Source of the DNA: Allodiplogaster sudhausi
Lineage: Eukaryota > Nematoda > Chromadorea > Rhabditida > Diplogasteridae
Assembly (NCBI GenBank): GCA_945643635.1
Contig: CALZFC010000062.1
Span: 1,829,501-1,893,500 of the forward strand
Length of the DNA stretch: 64,000 bases
Direction of reading: 5' to 3'
The position numbers were made by a program, and so were the translations under genes. The notes beneath the pieces were generated by a model. That model did not search any database. It saw only the letters and a list, made by a program, of their open reading frames with translations, and was not told the DNA's origin. Positions 22,933 to 33,946 of the stretch are shown piece after piece. The number at the start of each line of letters is the position of its first letter. The first letter of the stretch is position 1.

Positions 22933-25900
22933 TTAAGCAAAATTCGGTCGTCGATTGTAGAGAATCTGGAAAAAGAGCTCACCACTTTGCATTCTTTCTT
23001 ACGATACCGTACTCTTGCATACAGTACCTGATGGATGGCGGCGAGGAGCGGGAATCTGCCCTTGCCACAGACGCCTTCGTAGTCGTCCGTGCTAAGCGAG
23101 AATGCCATGACTCCCCTGTAGCCCTGCTCTCTCGCGAATTCCGCCTTTGCACGCACGCTGCGCTCATCCTCAAAAGAGATACAAAAATTCACGTTTAAAT
23201 CGCGCCTTTTCGTCAGCATAAATGGCTAGAATCGCTGTGCAAAAATTCTTCTAAATGTATTTTTAAATGTCCCGCCTCATTGCTGATCCAAATCTTTTGC
23301 GGTCCGTAGAGATACGGAGACGCGGCGGCCTCATCAAAGACGTATTGCCAACCAGGCATCGACGACAAATTGCATGTCTGTATGTGCCCTTTTTCAATTT
23401 TGTTTATTATTTTTTTATTCCTACAACAAATTAATTAGTACATATTTAGCTTGCGGAATTCCAATCAATCAATCAATCAACACTTTATTTTAACGGGTTA
23501 ATGGATTCCGTGGAGCGCCATGAGTTCCAATGAAAGGAAAATAAATTAAGAAAAAACCAAAATATAACTTTGTGCAATTAAAATAAAAAAAAGAAACCTG
23601 TGGATAGTTCGTATAGCCTGTTACTTCGTCGTCAGCGGGCGAGTACGGAGTGTGGAATCTCAGAATTTTTTCTTCATATTTTTAGCTGACGAGTTTTTTT
23701 TATAATAAATATCTGGGGCTTCTTCATATGCGTATAATTAGATTCAAAATATATAATATTTATTCATTTATTAAGACATTATTGAGCATATGAGATCGAT
23801 AATTCAAAAAAGACAGTGAATGGGAATATGAGATGTGGAAATGAAGGAGAAGGAACGACAGAAAGAAGTCTTGCCTCCAGTTCACGAGACGGTAGCCAAG
23901 GTTGTAGAGAGGCAAGCCGAAGAGCGCTTTCTCTGGCGCCAGCCCGCCTTCCATGTAAGCTGCCATCGATGCTTCCTATACTCGCATCAAGGAAAAATGA
24001 ATAATATAAAATGAAAATAAATAGATAAACCGCATTCATCTCGGCAGCCAGCCACCGCTCGTATCTGCTTTTGTGGAGAGGCGCATTGAAGCCAACGACA
24101 GGATCGGTCCAGCCAAAGACGTGGAAGTCGTAGTTCATCACTTGCACGAGGTCGGCCCATCTCAACGGAGAATATAATATTTATTCTCTTTTTATTTGCC
24201 TTTCTTCTTCATATATTCACAGGTATTCTTTATTTTATACTTCTTTTTCAGTACGCAGCACATTTTCTTAGAAGGACACTCTAATACTACAATATGTAGG
24301 TTTTTTATTACTGATAAACATGAACGAAAGGATAAAATAAGATTCATAATATGCACCCCCCCCATTATAAGCTCTTAAATTATCCTTTACAAAAGCTTAA
24401 AAAGGAAGCCAAAACTGATTAATCGCCGAGATGTTGTAGGCAACGCGTGTAATCGTCGGCGGCCCAGAAGTCGCAATAGAGAGTAGAAGCGAGTGGCCCG
24501 AGAAGGTCTCGCGCAGAATCTATGAGCCGAAAGCCCATTTTCAAATTCTCGCCCTGTTGCCCACGCAAGGACAATGATAAGGACGGCGCGTTAAACTTAT
24601 TTCTTAAAGTTGCAAGTACTAGAAACATTTTTCAAGAGGCGAAAAAAAACCAGTCAGGAAGCAAAAATATACAATTGGATGTTATATATGTACATATATG
24701 TATGTATGTCACAAATAGGTTCATCAAGAGAGGTTCTGTGAGCTTTCTTCAAATGATTTTTCTTCAAATATTGAAATGATTTTTCTTCAAATGATTTTTC
24801 TTCGAATGATTTTTCTTCGAATGAATATTCTTCGAATGATTTTTCTTCGAATGATTTTTCTTCGATTAATTTATTAAAATGGTAACAGAGCTCGGCTAAT
24901 TGCCTTACAGATGAAGAGAGAGTGCATAGACCTGATGTGGCGCTTCTTGCAAGAGGACTTGGGTGAGCATATCGATGTATGTACATACAATATCACGACC
25001 AAACATCGTCTCGGCAATGAAAACAGCTTCGCCTTAGCGCTCTCGCGCTATACGGCGGATGAAGAGCAGCAATTACCATCATCAGACTTTCGTTCGCCAA
25101 AAAATCAACAAAGGAGGATCATCCCGACGAACGAGCGCGCGGGGCATTCGCCGCAAACGGCACCCCGTTTCCTCGGACTGGTGAAGCGGCAACCGCCAAA
25201 GAACAAGCTGGCGCCGAGACTTTACGGGACCTTTGAAGGCTCGACGTCCAAGGGCCGCGAATCTCGATCCGAGGAGAACACCACAAGGATAATGTGCGCA
25301 CCTATGAGCCCAAGACGAAGAACAAGAATCTCGAGAGCATCCAAGAGAACGAGAAAGAAAGCGAAGAAGAGCCAGAGGAAGCCGAACCAGAAGACAATGC
25401 TTCGTCGAGCACTGCGAGAAAACGAGCTCCGAAGACAAAGAAGTCGAGCACCCCACGCGAGATGCCGACAACGACAGACGGACATCCAGTCCGAAGATCG
25501 ACGCGCCACAGGCAGCCTCCTGCGCGCTATAGACGTGACTAAGGCAGACGGAAGAGCCGGGCTCAGCAGAACAAAAAAAAAACATCCAAACTGCTCGGCT
25601 GGTCTCTCATGTACATATGCATATACTCCCCACACCATAACCGCAGTCTATTGTATAGTTACCCATAACATCAGTCACGGAGCTATCGAATTGCTCACCC
25701 AAGTCATCTTGCAAGAAGCTAGGCAATTATCCTAACTCTCTTACGATTTTAATAAATTATTCGAAGAAAAATCATTCGAAGAAAAATCATCCGAAGAATA
25801 TTCATTCGAAGAAAAATCATTTGAAGAAAAATCATTTGAAGAAAAATCATTTGAAGAAAGATCAGGACGCCATCAAGAGATACTAGTTTGACAGAGATAA

Positions 25901-27265
25901 TAATTTGTAATAGATAAAATATAAGTAAATAAATATGTAACCCGAAACCTGCAGAAGCCTAGAGAAGCCTTCGCGGTCGTCGGGAGAAGCGTTCGGACTC
26001 CAGCGCGGAAACTCCCAGTCGAGATCGATGCCTGAAGATCAACTTGACTATAAGTAATATTGTATTAAAAATAAAGTAGTAAATAAAATACAACATCACT
26101 TATACAACATTACTTAATTTAGAATTCCTCTGACAAGATAATTTTAGAACATTATCTATTTTCCTTAAACAAAAGCATAGTCCTTCCTTGAAGTCCGAAT
26201 CGTAGTAGAAAGTCCCGCACAGCCGTCGCGAACTTCCTCATATTTCCGTCGAAAGAAACCGGCAAATTTGTTTCTTTTTTTAAACATTTATTGTTGAAAA
26301 GTCATTGTTAGAGAGAGAGGGAGAAAAGAGAGATTAACCAGTCGAGTCCATGACGGATTTGGCCCAGTGATTGTTAGCAATAGAGTGGGCGGCTGCTTAG
26401 TCTCTGGATCTGCGAGCTCTCGTAACGTCGCAAATGACCTTGAAATTATTAAAATTCATTAAAATTTGCATGCAAAAGGGGAAATAACCGAGTTAAATCA
26501 TTTGCAACGAATGAACAAATTCACTGTCAAACATTCGGAGTCGATGCTTTCAACCAAATAGAATTCACTCATGGAGATAAAAGCATATATTTGCTATTCC
26601 CAATGGATAGAAATGCAATATATCTATAAATTTTTCCGAAAATTCTCCATGTCTCCTTGGCCGAATTGAAAATAGGCTTTTGGTGTCCTCTAAACCGGGC
26701 GACGATGTATTCTGGAGGGACAAAGTTGCCGAGCCAGTCCACAGAAGCCGAGCCAATCAGCATAAAATGGGTGCAGAGGCCGGCTGGGATCGCTTTCTCT
26801 TCCGGCTGGCCATGTCTTCAAATTTATTTTATTTTACCTGAATTTTATTAATCGTTCATTTTATTATTCGTAATATCCCTAACTTATTCCTTTTTTTGCT
26901 CGTGATTATGAGCAAATTCTAAGCCTTTTTGGTACAAAATAAAATAAAACGTAGGTCTTGCGACTGGCTAGTCGCTGGTAAATTTATCATTTATATTTTT
27001 TACTAAACCCTCAATTCCATTTTCTTTCAGAATCTCTAAAATCGGAGCTAAATAAGAAAGAGAGAGAGAGAGAGAGATAGAAAGGGAATGAGAGAGCAAG
27101 AGGGAGATAGAGAAAGAGAGAAAAATGGAAACAGAGAAAGGGATAGTGAGAGAGAGAAAAGAGATTTTCTTGCCTGTAGTAGCATGTCAGGAGAGGGCGC
27201 GTCGGATTATTGGCTGCTAAGATTGAAGTGAAGAAGTGCAGTAGGAATCGCCAGGCGCTGATCAT
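22933..27265 (-). CDS. Secreted GH18 chitinase-family protein (12 exons, ~413 aa)
   Basis: Exons (minus): 27265-27174, 26815-26648, 26438-26344, 26273-26187, 26031-25949, 24595-24447, 24160-24031, 23975-23875, 23658-23598, 23377-23276, 23168-23028, 22965-22933. They sum to 414 codons in one frame. Residues 1 to about 20 are a signal peptide, followed by the first barrel strand RPLLTCYY. Strand 4 carries GIDLDWEFP (Asp150, Asp152, Glu154), the GH18 DxxDxDxE signature with Gln in place of the first Asp; the acid/base Glu is kept. Strand 6 is VMNYDFH, and strand 8 GVMAFSLSTDDYEG has Phe where chitinases usually have Trp. Expected activity is hydrolysis of chitin or chito-oligosaccharides outside the cell; the substitutions leave room for a weak or binding-only protein. 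Donors are GC in introns 1, 6, 8 and 10 and GA in introns 2, 3 and 4; introns 5, 7, 9 and 11 are GT. An AG lies nine bases before the ATG. The alternative for intron 3 is a GT donor after 26339, which would delete about ten residues from a length-conserved segment. Confidence 0.85.
24744..25863. mobile_element. Fold-back / TIR element with satellite-like ends (~1.1 kb)
   Basis: The left arm (about 24744-24905) is built of TTCTTCGAATGATTTT and TTCTTCAAATGATTTT units, one of them altered to GAATATTC, followed by TTTATTAAAATGGTAA and TAATTGCCT. The right arm (about 25720-25863) is the same series in inverted order, including the altered unit and the TTTATTAAAAT and AATTGCCT segments. Arms are therefore roughly 140-160 bp, imperfect, with internal subrepeats, as in fold-back transposons. 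No target-site duplication was evident. The interior holds a decayed integrase-like frame. Confidence 0.75.
24911..25542 (+). pseudogene. Decayed integrase C-terminal region of a retroelement
   Basis: One plus-strand frame from about 24911 resembles the end of a retroviral-type integrase: FLQEDLGEHIDVC, then NITTKHR, then NKLAPRLYGTFE, corresponding to the region downstream of the catalytic core and the small C-terminal barrel. Near 25240 similarity moves to another frame, which continues as NVRTYEPKTKNKN and ends with RRSTRHRQPPARY and a stop at 25542, the basic Pro-rich tail common in Gypsy-type polyproteins. The shift and the missing catalytic core show it is broken. The parent could be an LTR element or an integrase-bearing DNA transposon; the surrounding inverted repeats favour the latter or a nested insertion. 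Confidence 0.6.
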
Positions 27266-27276
27266 TTGTGCGAACT
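27266..27276 (-). promoter_or_regulatory. Candidate trans-splice acceptor before GH18
   Basis: On the minus strand the sequence reads CTCTCTCAG, then nine bases, then the ATG at 27265. The AG occupies 27276-27275. This is compatible with spliced-leader addition. Confidence 0.4.
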
Positions 27277-27330
27277 GAGAGAGTTCGTCTTAATTGTTGG
27301 GAGCCGAAAGAGAGAGAGAGGGGGGGGGGA

Positions 27331-27369
<39 letters not shown>

Positions 27370-27705
27370 GGAGAGAGAAAGAGAGGCAAATAATGTGAAG
27401 TTGAGAATAACAAAAGTTGGAACTGACAATAAGAATGAACGAATAAGCGGAGCAACAGTAGGAGGCAACATTTCAATTTAAAAACAATATCATTTTTCAT
27501 TTGAAGGAAATGTCAAGAAATTGGAATTATTTGAAATAGAAAGAAGAAGAGAGCTATCAACATACGCGCAAAACGATACAAGTGGCAATGTATAAATTGC
27601 TCTCTCCTTCATTCTCTCTTTCCCCCTCTCTCTATCTCTCTTTCTCTCTCTATTTCCACCTCATTTCCGCTCTTTCTGTCCTTGGCTCAATCTCCCTCAA
27701 TCGCA

Positions 27706-27751
<46 letters not shown>

Positions 27752-27767
27752 TTCTCTCTCTCCCCCG

Positions 27768-27809
<42 letters not shown>

Positions 27810-28979
27810 TTCTCTCTCTCCCCCGCTTTCTCTCTCTCTCTCTCTCAATCTACACGCCCTCTTACAAAACCGCTGCGCGTAGTCACCACCACACGTGGTT
27901 TGATGATTTAACGTCGGGCCCCTCGGGCTTGCCTTATTACATTAATTCTGCTCGTCTTCCGTCTGTTTCCTTCCCTTATTCTCGCTCATTCTCTCTTTCT
28001 CTGCCTTTTCTCATTCGGCAACCTTTCCCTATTTCTCCTTTCTTTTCTCGCCATGCTTTCCTAATCAGCAATCTGCAAACCAAAACGATAAGGTAAACAT
28101 ATCGATATCATCGTCTGGAAAACTCTTTCAGCTTCACATTTTTTTTCCGTCTGACGGTGAGCAGATTTATGTACTAATTAATTAATTTAAAAAAAGAGGA
28201 ATACGGAAAGAAAGAGTACATTAGTGAACAAACATACATATATGAGAGTTTCAATTGTACATTTCTGAAAAAATTTAACTGGAAAACTTTCTTTACACAG
28301 TTTCGCTGAACAACACTTTTTTATTACGATAGCATGAAAATGACGATCTGTAAGACCGTTAAATAGTAGTTAGGCAGAAATCCTACAGTAAGTGAGGTAG
28401 CTAACCATAAATGAGCATCTCTTCGGACTTTTTCCTCCGATCATCTTTATTGCCAGTTTCCTTTACCTTTTTTTGTTGTTGAATGTTTTCACGTTATTCC
28501 CGCTTGTTCAAAAGAGTATAATCATTCGTGTCTGTTTTTTTCTGTAGCTCGTCTGCGAAACTGAACCCGTTTTAGCTATTTTTCTACTTTTTTTTTGCTT
28601 ACCAACAATGTCTTTTCCATCATTCCGCAGGTATTTAGAATCTGGTGTATCAATCGTAACGATAGGAATATCGGATGATTTGTGTTAAGAACAGTAGAGT
28701 GAGAAGCATGGATAACCTGAACATGGCGAAGGATGATTTGAGAAGATTTAGACTATATTTTCGCGAATTCCGAATGACCAGTCATTACACGAACATGAAA
28801 TATTTGCGGACATAATTGAAAGAGAGATGGTATACGTGTTATCATTGCAGAATCAGAACAGTAGTTTTCGCAAGGATAAGTTTAGCGTTCCTTGGGAATA
28901 TGAAATTGTACAGTGCTTTATTTTTTCATATCCATTCTATCTTTCTCACAAGTCATGTCGATATAGGAATGTTTTTTCC
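27266..28979. promoter_or_regulatory. Divergent upstream region shared by GH18 (minus) and SPT6 (plus)
   Basis: About 1.7 kb separates the two start codons. Next to GH18 lies a GA block (27310-27385), then a long CT block (27600-27845) with a twice-repeated TCTCTCCCCCGCTTTCTC unit. From 27900 to 28980 the sequence is AT-rich and unique-looking, without recognised exons. Promoters of both genes must lie here if their first coding exons are correct; no specific element was identified. Confidence 0.5.
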
Positions 28980-28981
28980 AG
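28972..28981 (+). promoter_or_regulatory. Candidate trans-splice acceptor before SPT6
   Basis: GTTTTTTCCAG ends at 28981, a strong acceptor 19 bases before the SPT6 ATG at 29001. No matching upstream 5' UTR exon was identified, so spliced-leader addition is plausible. Confidence 0.5.
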
Positions 28982-29000
28982 TGAGGCTTTTCAAGAAGTC

Positions 29001-32000
29001 ATGGCTGACTTCATTGATCAGCAAGCGTCAGAATCAGAGCGTTCCGGCAGTTCTTCGCCAACGATTACTGAGGATGAGGGAGACGAACCACGCACGAAGA
29101 AGGTCAAAGTAGACAAGAAGAAGAAGAAGACCAAGAAGGACAAGAACAAGAAACGCAAGATTGAGAGCAGGTTTCCCTTTCTCTCACTTTCCTTCGCACT
29201 TTCCTTTCATCCTCTGGAAAAAAGAGACTTCTATTTTTATCTTTCAAATTTCTTTATTTAGCTTTTATTTAAATGTTGCCTGTGAAAATCCTAGTCTTCT
29301 TTTTCTACCATGGACGATTTATGAACGGACGTTTATAGAGGTGAAATGTAGTTTTAAGTATGACAAGAACTGATTTGGATCAAGTAGTAAAGTCGCTCCA
29401 ATTGGCAGTGTTGTAATGCAATGTCGGCTTATCACCTTATTTGATAAAAGTCTTAATAACAAATATTAATGTTTTTTGTTGTTTAATGAAAGAAATGTCC
29501 GTGTTTAGTGATGAAGATGAAGAAGAAGACGACGAGGAGGCAGGCAGAGAAGAGATGAAAGACTTCATAGCAGACGAAGAGGAGGTGGGTTCTTCTTTTA
29601 GATAGGAGAAGAAGAAAACCAAAGGAGCTCATCATCTCTTTTTTTTGTTGCATTTAACGAAGCATAAAGTAAGTAATGTTTTGCTATTCTGCATTCATTT
29701 TAGTTAAATTTAGATTTGAAAGGGATATTTTGAAATTTAAAAGAAAGAAGAAATATTTAAGAATGACGAAGGCGACGATGACAAGAGTGAAAAGTCGGAC
29801 GCCCAAGAAGAGGACGACGACCTGGAGGAGGACGATCTCGACCTGATTAATGTTTGTGGGGGCCTTCGAGGGGGGCTTATGTTATATTTAATGACAATGC
29901 CATTCCTTCACTGATTTCTAGCACTTTCGTTGTATCTTTGTGTGTTCTTTGTTCCCAAAAAGCTGCATTTCTTCGTCTTTCAGGAAAACCTGGACCTCCG
30001 TGATCGCAAGAAGCCAGGCCGAATAGTGCGCCCTGATGATTCGGACGACGACCTGGACGACAGGACCGCCATTCAGAAGGAGATATTCGGACCGGTTCGT
30101 TCTTCTTGCCAAGGAAGAAAAGGACTTGCTTCCTTTAGTAAAAATCAGTGTTATTCTGAGGTTTCTTTGCCAAAAATAAAAATTTTAAATGTACCTCAAA
30201 GAGGAGGAAATGCAGGGAATTAATGTCAACCGCTTGGATTCGGCCTCGAACGGCAAGGAGGAGAGAGCAAAAACAGAATTTGTACATCAAAATCTGGATG
30301 AGTAATGGCTCCGGGAACAGTGTTTAAATACCATTTCGCTTGAAAGATTTTCGGAAGGCTCCACAAGCGCAAATCGGGTGAATTCGAATGTTTTAGTGCT
30401 GTTTTCGGTTGTATCCCCAGTAGTCCAAGCCAGTTTTTCGGAAGGATGCCTAACAAAATTGAGACCTATTTAAACACTATCCGGGAAGGTCAAAATTGGG
30501 TTGAGTACGTGAAATATACGGTACCTTTTTAAACCTGAGGAAAATGAGGGAACCAATAAATGCTTTCTTCACGCACAGGGCTATGACGACGAGACCGCAG
30601 AGACAAGCGGCCGAGACAGACAGCGAGAACAGGACGAATACTCTGATGCTGGTACATCTCTTTCTTTCTTTCTGTTCCCGCTTCTTTTCATTTAAATGAT
30701 GCAGAGTCCCAACGAGAAATCAGTCAACCAGAGCTGACAAGAAAGACTGTCAAACTCGCCCAATTGCCATATAGGGCCAAATATCTTAAAAGCCATGTTT
30801 TAGACGCATAGTTTTTCTTAGACATCCCATATTTCTTGCCCTAAGTGGAATGGAATTTTATTTCAAATGTCTGCCTTTTGTTTATATAATAGCGTGATTA
30901 TTCAGTTTCAGGTTGAAGATAAAAAAAACCAAAAAAAAAATAGTTTTTTTTTGGTTATTAAATTTTTTTACCTGTCTGAGAAATTATTTTGTAATATACG
31001 TTTAGCCTCCGAAGACAGCGAGACAAGCAGACCCGATGACTTTATCGAGTACGACAAGGATGAGAGGAGACCGACACGGCATAGACATCGAGGAAGGAAG
31101 GATCTCAACCTCCCAGAAGGGTTGGAGGGGGAACAAGGGTAGAATACACTCAAACAGGGATTGACATCGAGATTAGTTTAATAGTCATTAAATTTGAGCA
31201 AGGAAAGAAGAAATGGGATATGAAATAACACCGTAGTCCGCTATAAATTCATGAAATTTTTTATCGGGATTATGTTACAGATTAAGCTGGTAGAAAGCAA
31301 AGAAAGGACTATACAGTTTTTTTCTCGATTAACAATTTGCTTAAGAAAAGTTAAAACCTGGCTTGAAGAGGCTGTCGGGGAAGAAGTAGGTAGAATAAAG
31401 GAGGAGGAAAAACATTAGTTGGAAACGCTATTGAATTAAGAAAAAGGGGTTGGGGGTGTCGTGGGAAGTGAACTTGACGAAATTCATGTTAAAGAAAAGA
31501 GGATCATACGCATCTCTTTCTGTAGAAAAATATTTAGTAATTAAAAAAAACTTGGTGAAAAGCAATGAGATCCCTCTGCAGAGCACTGGATGAAGCTCGC
31601 GACGTGTTTGGAGTGGAGGAGTTCGACTTCGATGACTTCTTCGTTGAAGAAGATGAACCCGTGGATGAAGAAGACGAAGAAGCGTACGCCGATGACGAGG
31701 AGAGACCGAGCGAATCCGCCATTAGGGTCTCTTTTTCGTTTAAAGGATCGAATCTCGAAAAAGAACTTCAACCGCAAAGGGCTGCGCGGTCTTATTCTGT
31801 ATTTTTATTTTTATTTTCTAAATTACGTTTAAGGAGGGCGATCACTGAATACTTGTGTGAGATCTTTTCCGCGTCCCTTCGCAGTATCATTCTCGTGTGC
31901 CATTTTAATTATTTCGGTGGTCGTCCTCCCTTAATATTGCTTTTTTTCTTCTCTCTCTCCAAGGAATTAAAAGCTTTTTTGAGCGCTTAGACCTGTATTC

Positions 32001-32934
32001 CTGTCATATTTGACTTATTTTTCACGTGTCGAAAATATATTTTTGTGACATATATTAGATCTTTTTCTATACAAAAAGGATTAGATTGGGCAGTATATTA
32101 AGAGTTTCTTTATTGAAAAATATTTCTAATATAAATAAAATAATTGTATTTGAGATATATAAATATATATATATATATACATATAATTTATTTATTTATT
32201 TAAAAATGGATACTATTTTTACCAGGAACGACGCAAGCGTGTGAAGGAGAAGCGAGCGACTCTGCTGGACGCGATAGAGCCGACCGATCTAGAGAAGGGA
32301 TACCTCGCGCCGGCTGACAAGAAGATTCAGCTGGAGGATCGGCCGGAGAGGTTCCATTCAAATATCTATCTCTCTTTCTCATTCTCTCTCTCTGTCACTC
32401 TCACCCTCACTCTCTCTCCCTCTTTCTCTATCACTCGCCCTTTCTTTCTCCCGCTCTCTTCCTCTTTCTCTATCACTCGCCCTCTCTTTCTCCCGCTCTC
32501 TTCCTCTTTCTCTATCACTTGCCCTCTCCTTGTCCCGCTCTCTTCCTCTGTCTCTTAATCTCTTTAACGCTTTCGATTTTTGATTGATGCTTTTAATTTA
32601 ACGAATGAAAGGGCCATTTCTGACTACGTTTTTCGATCTTATCTTCTGAAAATTCAGATACAATAATACTAATAATAAAACGAAGATCTCTCTTTTCTCC
32701 AGATTCCAAGTCCGTCGTATCCGAGTGACGGAGGCGGAAGAGACCGAGTTGAACATGGAGAGCAAGTGGATCTATCAGATGGCATTCGTCAACAAACCAC
32801 TCTCCAGCCAGGTCAGCAGACGAGCAATTCACTACCAGTCAAATGAGAAAGAGAAAAAAAACCTCTTCAAAATTATTTTTTTTCCTAGGTTCTTTATGAG
32901 ATTGGCAACTGTTTTTTTTTCTAGCGGAAAAAGC

Positions 32935-32973
<39 letters not shown>

Positions 32974-33108
32974 CTCTCACTGTCTTACCCTTTCCTCTCT
33001 CTCTCTCTTTCTCTCTCTCTCTGTCCTATCCTCTCTCTCTCACTGTCTTACCCTTTCCTCTCTCTCTCTCTCTGTCCTATCCTCTCTCTCTCACTGTCTT
33101 ACCCTTTC

Positions 33109-33163
<55 letters not shown>

Positions 33164-33191
33164 CTATCCTCTCTCTCTCACTGTCTTACCC

Positions 33192-33226
<35 letters not shown>

Positions 33227-33455
33227 CTATCCTCTCTCTCTCACTGTCTTACCCTTTCCTCTCTCTCTCTCTTTCTCTTTCTCTCTCTCTCTCTATGTCC
33301 TATCCTCTCTCTCTCACTGTCTTACCCTTTCCTCTCTCTCTCTCTTTCTCTTTCTCTCTCTCTCTCTATGTCCTATCCTCTCTCTCTCACTGTCTTACCC
33401 TTTCCTCTCTCTCTCTCTCTGTCCTATCCTCTCTCTCTCACTGTCTTACCCTTTC

Positions 33456-33512
<57 letters not shown>

Positions 33513-33601
33513 CTATCCTCTCTCTCTCTCACTGTCTTACCCTTTCCTCTCTCTCTCTCTCTCTCTGTCCTATCCTCTCTCTCTCACTGTCTTACCCTTT
33601 C

Positions 33602-33658
<57 letters not shown>

Positions 33659-33757
33659 CTATCCTCTCTCTCTCACTGTCTTACCCTTTCCTCTCTATCT
33701 CTCTTTCTCTTTCTCTCTCTCTCTATGTCCTATCCTCTCTCTCTCACTGTCTTACCC

Positions 33758-33801
<44 letters not shown>

Positions 33802-33854
33802 CTCTCTCTCTCTCTCTCTCTCTCTGTCCTATCCTCTCTCTCAGTGTCTTACCC

Positions 33855-33946
<92 letters not shown>

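Larger units (their letters stand above)
24596..25948 (-). other. Intron 5 of the GH18 gene, invaded by a fold-back element
   Basis: A GT-AG intron (donor CTGCAG|GTTTCG) of 1353 bp. About 1.1 kb of it is the inverted-repeat element described separately; without the insertion the intron would be about 0.2 kb, like its neighbours. Confidence 0.75.

Noticed and set aside
25082..25638. Minus-strand Arg/Ser/Leu-rich open frames of 138-167 codons
   Set aside because: They are antisense to the integrase relic, whose plus-strand frames show family-like motifs. No independent support.
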